Shown here: positions 34,836 to 43,231 of the stretch, in pieces
How the letters are laid out: each line of letters starts with the position of its first letter
Numbering within the stretch: the first letter of the stretch is position 1
NCBI RefSeq assembly: GCF_026891095.1
Contig: NZ_JAPTNL010000001.1
Span: 124,001 to 188,000, forward strand
Direction: 5' to 3'
DNA length: 64,000 nucleotides
Source: Roseovarius salincola
Lineage (GTDB): Bacteria; Pseudomonadota; Alphaproteobacteria; Rhodobacterales; Rhodobacteraceae
Program-made: the position numbers and the translations under genes
The notes under the pieces: generated by a model
What the model was told of the DNA's origin: nothing
Databases searched by the model: none
What the model saw: only the letters and a program-made list of their open reading frames with translations

Positions 34836-35459
34836 ATGAAGCACAGGCCAAAAAACACTGCTGTCCGCGCAACGATCGGCGCAGCGGTCCTGATCGTGTC
34901 GGGCGCCATGGCGCCGGCGGCGACCCAGTCTTTCAATTTCGGCAATCCGACCATTGGCGGCAACAGCCCAATGTCGCAGTTTTTCGCACCGACCCAGTTC
35001 CCCGGTTTGGGGGGCGCGTTCGCAGGGTTCGGTTTCTTCCCGGGCGGCGCGACCAGCAGCTATTTCTCGGGTGCGGGCATGTTCGGCGGCATGGGCGGTT
35101 TCGGCGCCTTCAATCAGTTTGGAACGAACACCGTCTTCGGGATGAACACACAGTCGGTGCAGAAGGCGAAGAAGAAGAACAAGAACAAAAAGAAGAAGAA
35201 CAAGAACCGCAACAAGAACAAGGTCACGAGCAAGCCCGAGACCAAGCCCGAGACCAAGCCGAAGCTTGGGGAGTTCTGCCTGTCCGATTGCAAGAGGAGC
35301 AGGTTTTTCGAGGAACCCACCAAGGAGGAGCCGGTCATCGTCAGGGATGACACGGGCGACAATTACCAGCCGGGCGTGGTCCCGCTGCCTGCGGGTGGCC
35401 CTCTTCTGATTGGCGGTCTGGCTGCGCTGGCCTTGCTGCGGCGTCGCAGGAAAGCCTGA
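34836..35459 (+). CDS. VPLPA-CTERM protein 2 with Gly/Phe-rich and Lys/Asn-rich regions
   Basis: 207 aa from the ATG at 34836 (AAGGAA upstream). Signal peptide about 1-30 (AVLIVSGAMAPAATQ). Residues 55-96 are Gly/Phe/Ala-rich (FAGFGFFPGGATSSYFSGAG). Residues 110-130 are almost only Lys and Asn with a few Arg, followed by a TKPETKPETKPK repeat. A Cys pair (FCLSDCKR) follows, and then the VPLPA-CTERM tail: VVPLPAGGPLLIGGLAALAL plus LRRRRKA from about 181. It is a low-complexity, strongly basic surface protein; the function may be matrix, polymer or nucleic-acid binding, but that is inference. Confidence 0.8.
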   Translation: MKHRPKNTAVRATIGAAVLIVSGAMAPAATQSFNFGNPTIGGNSPMSQFFAPTQFPGLGGAFAGFGFFPGGATSSYFSGAGMFGGMGGFGAFNQFGTNTVFGMNTQSVQKAKKKNKNKKKKNKNRNKNKVTSKPETKPETKPKLGEFCLSDCKRSRFFEEPTKEEPVIVRDDTGDNYQPGVVPLPAGGPLLIGGLAALALLRRRRKA

Positions 35460-35484
35460 GCCGAACCGGCCGGAACAAGGAAAA

Positions 35485-35509
35485 AGGCGCCGTTTCCGGC
35501 GCCTTTTTT
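35485..35509. terminator. Bidirectional terminator between the CTERM gene and mmsA
   Basis: GGCGCC (35486-35491), loop GTTTCC, GGCGCC (35498-35503), flanked by an A-run on the left (35481-35485) and a T-run on the right (35504-35509). It works for both convergent genes: 26 bases past the CTERM stop and 28 bases past the mmsA stop. Confidence 0.85.
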
Positions 35510-35530
35510 GGTGTCTGCAAGGGGCGTGGA

Positions 35531-37030
<1,500 letters not shown>

Positions 37031-37069
37031 GGAGAATCCTCCCTTTTACGTTTCGCGGACAGGGTAGCC

Positions 37070-37087
37070 TTGCAAATATCCTTGTAA
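37070..37087. promoter_or_regulatory. Inverted repeat between mmsA and its LysR gene
   Basis: TTGCAA (37070-37075), six bases, TTGTAA (37082-37087): a palindrome with one mismatch, placed 40 bases before mmsA and 50 before the LysR gene. It is a candidate binding site for the divergently encoded regulator. Confidence 0.4.
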
Positions 37088-37137
37088 AAGGGGCAATATT
37101 CCAAAAACGTCATGCAAAAACGCAAAGGCTGGCCGCG

Positions 37138-38034
37138 ATGGATGCTCAATGGGACGATCTGCGGATATTTCTCGCCGTGGCGCGCGCCGAAAGCCTCTCC
37201 GGCGCGGGTCGGGTGCTCAGGATCGACCCGGCCACGGTGGGGCGGCGCATTGCCCGGCTGGAAACCGATCTCGGCGCGCCGCTTTTCGCGAAATCCCCCA
37301 CCGGCTATGCGCTGAGCGATGCCGGGCAGCGCCTGATGGGCCATGCGGTGCGGGTCGAACAGGCGATCGAGGGCGTGGCCGAGGAAATGGCCGGACGCGC
37401 GGGCGGCATGACCGGGCAAATCCGCATCGGCGCGCCCGACGGCGCGGCGAATTTCGTGCTGCCACAGGTCTGCGCGCGCATCGGCGAGGCCAATCCCGAT
37501 CTCGAGGTGCAGATCGTGGCGCTGCCGCGGGTCTTCAATCTGACCCGGCGCGAGGCCGACATGGTGGTCGCGGTGAGCCCGCCCACCGCCGGGCGGCTGA
37601 GCGTGCAACGCATCACCGATTACCGCCTGCACCTGGCGGCGTCGCGGCGCTACCTGCGCGCCCATCCCCCGATCACCTCGCTTGACGATTTCAAGGGGCA
37701 CCGGATGGTGGGCTACATTCAGGACATGATTTTCGACAAGGAGCTCGATTACATGCGCGAGGCCGGGGTCGCGCGGGTGTCGCTGGCCTCGAATTCGGTC
37801 TCGGTGCAGGTCAACTGGGTGCGTCAGGGCGGCGGGATCGGGGTGCTGCATGATTTCTCGCTGCCTTTCGTGCGCGGGGTCGTGAAACTGTTGCCCGAGG
37901 CCTTCAGCCTGACGCGCAGTTTCTACCTTGTGCGCCATGCCGATGACCGGCGCCTTGAGCGGCTCAACCGTTTCGCCGCTGCGCTGGCCGATGGTGTGCG
38001 CAGCGAGGTGGCGCGGCTCGAGGCGCTGACTTGA
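37138..38034 (+). CDS. LysR family transcriptional regulator (mmsA-linked)
   Basis: 298 aa from the ATG at 37138; the frame is open earlier, but the LysR fold starts here (WDDLRIFLAVARAESLSGAG). The winged-helix DNA-binding domain spans about 1-60, with recognition-helix segment DPATVGRRIARLETDLGAPL. The effector domain starts near GQIRIGAPDGAANFVLPQVC. Divergent orientation with mmsA and a palindrome between them suggest it controls valine or semialdehyde catabolism; the inducer is unknown. Followed 58 bp later by a CBS-domain gene on the same strand. Confidence 0.88.
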   Translation: MDAQWDDLRIFLAVARAESLSGAGRVLRIDPATVGRRIARLETDLGAPLFAKSPTGYALSDAGQRLMGHAVRVEQAIEGVAEEMAGRAGGMTGQIRIGAPDGAANFVLPQVCARIGEANPDLEVQIVALPRVFNLTRREADMVVAVSPPTAGRLSVQRITDYRLHLAASRRYLRAHPPITSLDDFKGHRMVGYIQDMIFDKELDYMREAGVARVSLASNSVSVQVNWVRQGGGIGVLHDFSLPFVRGVVKLLPEAFSLTRSFYLVRHADDRRLERLNRFAAALADGVRSEVARLEALT

Positions 38035-38092
38035 CAGGGCGGGGGTTATCGTCAACGCTGATCGCAAGGGCGTATCATGCGGAGGACCGGCC

Positions 38093-38527
38093 ATGCTCGT
38101 TCAGCAAATCCTCAAGTCAAAGGGCGATGACGGCGTATTGACGATCAAACCGGGGACACTGGTCTCCGAAGCGGCGCAGATCCTTGCGGAGCGCCGGATC
38201 GGCGGCCTTGTCGTGTCGCGCGATGGTGAACATGCCGAAGGGATCCTGTCGGAACGCGACATCGTGCGTGCGCTGGCGGTGCGCGGCGCGGTCTGCCTGA
38301 CCGAGAAGGTCGACGGGATGATGACCCGCAACCCGGTCTGCTGCTCACGTCATGACAGTTCCGATGCGGTCCTGTCGCGGATGACCGACGGGCGTTTCCG
38401 TCACATGCCCGTGGTCGAGGAGGGCAAGCTTGTCGGCATCGTCACAATCGGCGACGTGGTCAAGGCCCGCCTGCAGGAGCTGTCGATGGAAAAGGACGCG
38501 CTGGAAGGCATGATCATGGGCTACTAG
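38093..38527 (+). CDS. CBS-domain pair protein
   Basis: 144 aa consisting of two CBS motifs: IKPGTLVSEAAQILAERRIG with LVVSRDGEHAEGILSERDIV (about 18-60), and MTRNPVCCSRHDSSDAVLSR with HMPVVEEGKLVGIVTIGDVV (about 77-122). Stand-alone CBS proteins bind adenosine nucleotides and regulate partner enzymes or transporters; this one has no partner domain. The form is the common alphaproteobacterial inosine-5-monophosphate-dehydrogenase-like single CBS protein. Repeat copy C follows it. Confidence 0.87.
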   Translation: MLVQQILKSKGDDGVLTIKPGTLVSEAAQILAERRIGGLVVSRDGEHAEGILSERDIVRALAVRGAVCLTEKVDGMMTRNPVCCSRHDSSDAVLSRMTDGRFRHMPVVEEGKLVGIVTIGDVVKARLQELSMEKDALEGMIMGY

Positions 38528-38537
38528 GCCCGCGCCT

Positions 38538-38597
38538 TCATCTGGCCAAAAATACCTCGGGGGAGTCGCCGCTTGCGGCGACGGGGGCAGCGCCCCC
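38538..38597 (-). repeat. Intergenic stem-loop repeat, copy C
   Basis: Inverted orientation: core TTCATCTGGCC, three bases, AAATACCTCGGGG (38538-38563), then hairpin GTCGCCGC/GCGGCGAC (38565-38582) and hairpin GGGGGC/GCCCCC (38583-38597). It is almost base-for-base the reverse complement of copy B at 24818-24877. It lies between the CBS gene and coaD. Confidence 0.8.
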
Positions 38598-38687
38598 ATT
38601 GGGCGACATCATACCCAAGCGTCTTCGGCTTGCATTCCGCGGTGCAATATTGTTGCGTGACGCGCAAGCACAATACGGAGCCGCCCC

Positions 38688-39179
38688 ATGCGCATCGCCC
38701 TTTACCCAGGCACGTTCGATCCGATCACCCTTGGACATCTCGACATCATCCGCCGCGCCTCCATGCTGGTGGACCGGCTGGTGATCGGGGTCGCGATCAA
38801 CCGGGACAAGAGCCCGCTTTTCACGCTCGAGGAGCGGGTCGCGATGATCGAGGCGGAATGCGCCGAGCTGACCGATCAGACCGGGACCGAGATCGTCGCG
38901 CATCCCTTCGAGAACCTGCTCATTGATTGCGCCCATGACGTGGGGGCGCAGCTGATCGTGCGCGGGCTGCGCGCGGTGGCGGATTTCGAGTACGAGTTCC
39001 AGATGGTGGGCATGAACCGCGCGCTCGACAATACCGTCGAGACGGTCTTCCTGATGGCGGATGCCAGCCACCAGGCGATCGCCAGCAAGCTGGTCAAGGA
39101 AATCGCGCGTCTCGACGGGGATGTCAGCAAGTTCGTGACACCCCCGGTACGCGACAAGCTGCTGGCCAAATTCAAGTGA
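38688..39179 (+). CDS. coaD: Phosphopantetheine adenylyltransferase
   Basis: 163 aa. It catalyses the fourth step of coenzyme A synthesis, 4'-phosphopantetheine + ATP to dephospho-CoA. Nucleotidyltransferase motif YPGTFDPITLGHLDII (5-20), the AINRDKSPLFTLEERVAMI block, LIVRGLRAVADFEYEFQM, and the ISSS/T-like KLVKEIARLDGDVSKFVTP end. Full length and intact. Own promoter expected in the short upstream gap shared with repeat copy C. Confidence 0.96.
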   Translation: MRIALYPGTFDPITLGHLDIIRRASMLVDRLVIGVAINRDKSPLFTLEERVAMIEAECAELTDQTGTEIVAHPFENLLIDCAHDVGAQLIVRGLRAVADFEYEFQMVGMNRALDNTVETVFLMADASHQAIASKLVKEIARLDGDVSKFVTPPVRDKLLAKFK

Positions 39180-39191
39180 TGCCTGACGCGC

Positions 39192-39335
39192 TCAGCGCCA
39201 GAAGGCCAGCCATTCGATGAGATCGGACAGTTTGCGCGCCAGAAAGATCGTCGCCGACCAGTCATAGGCCCAGAAATCCACCGCCAGCCCCGCAAGGATC
39301 AGGGCGCCAAGGGCGATTGCGATGGGGTTGGTCAT
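39192..39335 (-). CDS. 47-aa single-pass membrane protein downstream of gap
   Basis: 47 aa, ATG at 39333-39335, stop at 39192-39194. It starts MTNPIAIALGALILAGLAVD (one membrane helix), then FWAYDWSATIFLARKLSDLI and EWLAFWR. Trp/Phe-rich amphipathic tail. It lies 119 bp downstream of gap on the same strand and ends 12 bp from coaD, which is convergent. I recall similar tiny glyceraldehyde-3-phosphate-dehydrogenase-adjacent proteins in roseobacters, but no function. Probably co-transcribed with gap. Confidence 0.65.
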   Translation of the reverse strand: MTNPIAIALGALILAGLAVDFWAYDWSATIFLARKLSDLIEWLAFWR

Positions 39336-39454
39336 GATCCGGGGCCTTGTCCGCTCAGCGATGCGCATCATAGATGCCAGAAGGCGGGGGGGCTGTCACG
39401 CGGGATATGCGCGCAGCCCTTGCCGGCTGCGGCCCATCCCGCGCAGCGATGCGA

Positions 39455-40456
39455 TCACCCGAGCCGGGCCATCGCCACGGCCACATCAGCCATGCGGCAC
39501 GAAAAGCCCCATTCATTGTCATACCATGCCAGCACCCGCACCAGCCGCCCGCCTGTGACCCGTGTCTGGTCGGGCGCGAAGATCGAGCTTTCCTCGGTAT
39601 GGTTGAAGTCGATGCTGACCTTGGGTTCGGGATCATAGCCCAGAACGCCTTTCATCGGCCCGGCGGCGGCTTCGGCGACGATGGCGTTAACATCCTGGGC
39701 GGTGACGTCCCTTTTTGCCACGAAGGTCAGGTCCACCGCCGAGACATTCGGCGTGGGCACGCGGATCGCCGAGCCGTCGAGCCTGCCCTTGAGATCGGGC
39801 AGCACCTCGCCCAGGGCCTTGGCGGCGCCGGTGGAGGTGGGGATCATCGACATTGCGGCGGCGCGGGCGCGGTATAGATCCTTGTGGCGGCGGTCGAGCG
39901 TCGGCTGATCGCCGGTATAGGCGTGGATCGTGGTCATGATTCCCGAGTCGATGCCGATCGATTCATGCAGCACCTTGGCCAGCGGGGCCAGGCAGTTGGT
40001 GGTGCAGGAGCCGTTCGAGATCATCCGCTCGCCGGGCTGAAGATCGCCGTCATTGACGCCATAGACCACGGTGCGGTCCACGTTCTTGCCCGGCGCCGAG
40101 AGCAGCACCTTGCCGCCGCCGCGCTCCAGATGCGCCTTGGCCTTGTCGCCGTCATTGAACTGGCCGGTGCATTCCAGCACCACATCGACGCCCGACCAGT
40201 CGAGTTCGCCCATGTCGTAGGTCGAGAACATCTGCATCGGCCCGCGCCCCAGATCCATGGTGCCGTCGCCCAGGGTGATCTCGTTGGGGAAGCGGCCATG
40301 CACGCTGTCATATTTGATCAGGTGGGCGGCGGTCTCGAGCGGGCCGGTTGCGTTCACCTTGACGACCTTGATGTCGTCGCGCCCGCTGGCCGCGATATGG
40401 GCCAGGGTGCAGCGGCCGATGCGGCCGAAACCGTTGATGCCGACGGTGATGGTCAT
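39455..40456 (-). CDS. gap: Type I glyceraldehyde-3-phosphate dehydrogenase
   Basis: 333 aa. NAD-dependent phosphorylating GAPDH of glycolysis/gluconeogenesis. Rossmann motif VGINGFGRIGRCTLAHIAAS (4-23), catalytic Cys in SNGSCTTNCLAPLAKV (about 149-164), the S-loop, and C-terminal WYDNEWGFSCRMADVAVAM. Full length. A compact palindrome lies about 115-135 bases upstream and may be the operator of a carbon-metabolism regulator. Whether it works mainly in the glycolytic or gluconeogenic direction is not visible. Confidence 0.95.
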   Translation of the reverse strand: MTITVGINGFGRIGRCTLAHIAASGRDDIKVVKVNATGPLETAAHLIKYDSVHGRFPNEITLGDGTMDLGRGPMQMFSTYDMGELDWSGVDVVLECTGQFNDGDKAKAHLERGGGKVLLSAPGKNVDRTVVYGVNDGDLQPGERMISNGSCTTNCLAPLAKVLHESIGIDSGIMTTIHAYTGDQPTLDRRHKDLYRARAAAMSMIPTSTGAAKALGEVLPDLKGRLDGSAIRVPTPNVSAVDLTFVAKRDVTAQDVNAIVAEAAAGPMKGVLGYDPEPKVSIDFNHTEESSIFAPDQTRVTGGRLVRVLAWYDNEWGFSCRMADVAVAMARLG

Positions 40457-40571
40457 GGCAATGCTCCTGTGAATATGATTGAGCGCGATATAGACGGCGC
40501 AGCGCGCGCCTGAAAGGTCAAAATCGAGGGCGCGCGCGGATTCACCCCCGGAATGCGCGGGAAATTCAAGA

Positions 40572-40593
40572 TGTTAGCGATAACTGTTATCGC
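40572..40593 (-). promoter_or_regulatory. Palindromic operator candidate upstream of gap
   Basis: GCGATAAC-T-GTTATCGC (40577-40593) is a perfect 8+1+8 palindrome; overlapping it, TGTTAGCGATAACT (40572-40585) is a LacI-type CG-centred palindrome with one end mismatch. It sits 116-137 bases before gap and 72 bases before the divergent DUF808 gene. LacI-family regulation of gap (CceR-like) is a guess. Confidence 0.45.
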
Positions 40594-40664
40594 AAACCAG
40601 ACCGCGCTTGACGTGATGGCGCTAACGTCGCACCACTGGCGAGAGGTTGATCGGAGGGACGGGT

Positions 40665-41624
40665 ATGAGCGGGTTGATGGCATTGCTGGACGATGTGGCG
40701 GGGATCGCCAAGCTGGCGGCGGCTTCGGTCGATGACGTTGCCGGGCAGGCGGCGAAGGCGGGCAGCAAGGCCGCGGGCGCGATGATCGACGACGCGGCGG
40801 TGACGCCGAAATACATGCAGGGCTTCGCCCCGGCCCGCGAATTGCCCATGGTCATGAAGATCGCGCGGGCCTCGATCTTCAACAAGCTGGTTTTCCTGTT
40901 GCCCGCAGGGCTGCTGTTGTCGTCCTTCGCACCCTGGCTGATCCCGCCGCTGTTGATCCTGGGCGGGGCCTATCTGTGTTTTGAAGGCGCCGAGAAGATC
41001 GCCCATGCGCTTGGCGCGGGCAAGCACCATGGCGGCCCGGATGGCAGCCATGCCGAGGGTGATGTCGCTCATCTGGAGGAAGCCAAGGTGGCGGGGGCGA
41101 TCAAGACGGATTTCATCCTGTCTGCCGAAATCATGACCATCGCGCTGGCGGCGATCCCTGAAAGCAACATCTGGATGGAGGCGGCGACGCTGGCAGTGGT
41201 GGCGGTGGGGATCACGGTGCTGGTCTATGGCTCGGTGGCGCTGATCGTGAAGGCGGATGATGTGGGGATGTTCATGGCCGAGCGGGGGCGGTTCGGCGCG
41301 ACCCGCGCGGTGGGGCGCGGGATTGTTCACGCGATGCCGGGATTCCTCAAGCTGCTGATGATCGTCGGCACGGCGGCGATGCTGTGGGTGGGGGGCTCGA
41401 TCATCCTGCACGCGCTGGCGGAAATGGGTTACGCGGCGCCCTATGACTGGATTCACCATGTCGCGGCCGGGGCCGCGGAGGGCATGAATGAATGGCAGGG
41501 CTTGGTCGAATGGGGCGTGACCGCCGGGATCGACGGGCTGCTGGGGCTTGCGCTCGGCATGCTGCTGATCCCGATCGGCGTGAAGTTGGTCAAGCCGCTC
41601 TGGCTGCGGGTGATGCCGACCTGA
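40665..41624 (+). CDS. DUF808 (YedI-like) inner-membrane protein
   Basis: 319 aa from the ATG at 40665, with a strong GGAGGGAC site. The family start SGLMALLDDVAGIAKLAAAS is clear; then VDDVAGQAAKAGSKAAGAMI and an Asp-Asp-Ala-Ala motif, followed by hydrophobic segments (LVFLLPAGLLLSSFAPWLIP; LPAGLLL; VAVGITVLVYGSVALIVKA and two near the C-terminus). DUF808 is a multi-pass membrane family of unknown role. A His-rich stretch (GKHHGGPDGSHAEGDVAH) is in a loop near residue 120. Monocistronic by spacing. Confidence 0.88.
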   Translation: MSGLMALLDDVAGIAKLAAASVDDVAGQAAKAGSKAAGAMIDDAAVTPKYMQGFAPARELPMVMKIARASIFNKLVFLLPAGLLLSSFAPWLIPPLLILGGAYLCFEGAEKIAHALGAGKHHGGPDGSHAEGDVAHLEEAKVAGAIKTDFILSAEIMTIALAAIPESNIWMEAATLAVVAVGITVLVYGSVALIVKADDVGMFMAERGRFGATRAVGRGIVHAMPGFLKLLMIVGTAAMLWVGGSIILHALAEMGYAAPYDWIHHVAAGAAEGMNEWQGLVEWGVTAGIDGLLGLALGMLLIPIGVKLVKPLWLRVMPT

Positions 41625-41720
41625 GCGGGGGCTGCGCGCCTATTGGAGGATTGAGCGCAGGACCATGTCATTCCGTGCTAGGATGCGTCTGCCCCAATTT
41701 CAGGGGTTGGAGGACGTTTC

Positions 41721-42653
41721 ATGAAAATCTCGGTCGTTCAATATGCGCCGGTTTATCTCGATCTCGAAAAATCCATGCTCAGGGCGGTCGAGATCGTCGC
41801 GGAATCCGCAGGGCAGGGCTGTGGTATGGTGGTTTTCCCTGAAACATGGTTGCCGGGTTACCCGACCTTCGTGTGGCGTTTGCCGCCGGGGGCGGGGATG
41901 GGCAAGACGCATGAGCTATACGCCCTGTCGCAGGCCAATTCGGTCGATCTGGGAAAGGGCGGGCTTGCGCCCTTGCAAGAGGCGGCGCGCGACAATGGCG
42001 TGGTCGTGGTGATCGGCTATCAGGAGATCGACTCCGGCGTCAGCGGCAGCACGCTGTTCAACAGTTGCGCGATCATCGACGCGGATGGCAGTCTGGCCAA
42101 TAATCACCGCAAGCTGATGCCCACCAACCCCGAGCGGATGGTCTGGGGGTTTGGCGACGGTTCCGGGCTCAACGTGGTCGACACGGCGGTCGGGCGGGTC
42201 GGTGCGCTGATCTGCTGGGAAAACTACATGCCGCTGGCGCGCTATGCGCTTTATGCGCAGAATATCGACATCTACGTGGCCCCGACATGGGATAGCGGCG
42301 CGACCTGGCTGGCGACGATGCAGCATATCGCGCGCGAGGGCGGTTGCTGGGTCGTGGGCTGCGCGACGGCGCTGGAGGCCGGGGATATTCCCCCCGGTAT
42401 CCCCTATCGCGACGAGCTGTTTCCCAACAAGGACGAGTGGGTCAATCCGGGCGACGCGGTGATCTACCAGCCGTTTGGCGGGGCGCTGGCGGGGCCGATG
42501 CACAAGGAAAAGGGCCTGCTGATCGCCGATATCGATGTTGCGGCCGCGCGCGCGTCGCGGCGCAAATTCGATGCGAGCGGGCATTATGCGCGCCCGGATG
42601 TGTTTTCATTGTCAGTGAACCGTGCGGTGCAGCGGCCAGTGACCTTCGGCTAG
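41721..42653 (+). CDS. Nitrilase-family carbon-nitrogen hydrolase
   Basis: 310 aa. The nitrilase triad is present: Glu in VVFPETWLPGYP (about residue 42), Lys in NNHRKLMPTNPERMVWG (about 129), and Cys in GALICWENYMPLARYALYA (about 163). The context CWENYMPLARYALY is the signature of true nitrilases (nitrile to acid plus ammonia), as distinct from amidases or NIT-like proteins; length is also right. The natural nitrile is unknown. Ends 1 bp from the convergent flavodoxin gene, so expressed independently. Confidence 0.87.
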   Translation: MKISVVQYAPVYLDLEKSMLRAVEIVAESAGQGCGMVVFPETWLPGYPTFVWRLPPGAGMGKTHELYALSQANSVDLGKGGLAPLQEAARDNGVVVVIGYQEIDSGVSGSTLFNSCAIIDADGSLANNHRKLMPTNPERMVWGFGDGSGLNVVDTAVGRVGALICWENYMPLARYALYAQNIDIYVAPTWDSGATWLATMQHIAREGGCWVVGCATALEAGDIPPGIPYRDELFPNKDEWVNPGDAVIYQPFGGALAGPMHKEKGLLIADIDVAAARASRRKFDASGHYARPDVFSLSVNRAVQRPVTFG

Positions 42654-42654
42654 A

Positions 42655-43140
42655 TCAGAACGCACCCATGGCGAGGCCCGCCGCGAGGGCCTGGCCGATC
42701 TCGCGACAGGTGGTCAGGTCCTGTTGCGGGATCGTCTTGGGAGCGAGGATCGCCTCGGGGGTCTGCGCATGGGTGCAGACGATCAGCGGCTCCTGCACGG
42801 GTTTGAGCCGCCAACCCTGCGCGATGCGGGCGATCTGGCGGGCGGCGTTCGCGCCATCGGACCCGGCGCAGACCATCTGGGCATAGGCGCGCCCCTCGAT
42901 CAGGCCCAACACGGGGTAATAGCAGCGATCGAAGAAATCCTTCATCACGCCGGAGATGGCGGCAAGGTTTTCGGGCGCGCAGAAGAGATAGCCATCGGCC
43001 CCCAGCAGGTCATCCGGCCCGGCCTCGTCAGCGCTCAGAAGGCGGCTGTCGGCCTCGGCTCGCGCGGCGTCATGCGCCGCCTCTGCCATCTGGCGGCTGC
43101 CGCCGGTGCGCGAATGATAGACGATCAGAAGCTGTGCCAT
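42655..43140 (-). CDS. Flavodoxin/NAD(P)H-dependent FMN reductase-like protein
   Basis: About 161 aa from the ATG at 43140 (a TTG two codons earlier is unlikely). The flavodoxin fold starts AQLLIVYHSRTGGSRQMAEA with the phosphate-binding TGGSRQMA loop; then DGYLFCAPENLAAISGVMKD and FFDRCYYPVLGLIEGRAYAQ. It resembles WrbA/NADPH-FMN reductase-like proteins, but the partner is unknown. A 91-bp gap separates its start from the end of tkt, so it may be read from the tkt transcript. Confidence 0.8.
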   Translation of the reverse strand: MAQLLIVYHSRTGGSRQMAEAAHDAARAEADSRLLSADEAGPDDLLGADGYLFCAPENLAAISGVMKDFFDRCYYPVLGLIEGRAYAQMVCAGSDGANAARQIARIAQGWRLKPVQEPLIVCTHAQTPEAILAPKTIPQQDLTTCREIGQALAAGLAMGAF

Positions 43141-43231
43141 GCGCAAGACGGTAGCGCCGGGGCGCGCACAAGGAAAGAGGCGCGGGGCAGGCGGGAGGCG
43201 CGTGTGAGCGGCGCCTCACGCAGCGTCATTT

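Noticed and set aside
43195-43217. Hairpin GAGGCGC/GCGCCTC after tkt
   Set aside because: Short stem, long loop and no T-run; not convincing as a terminator.
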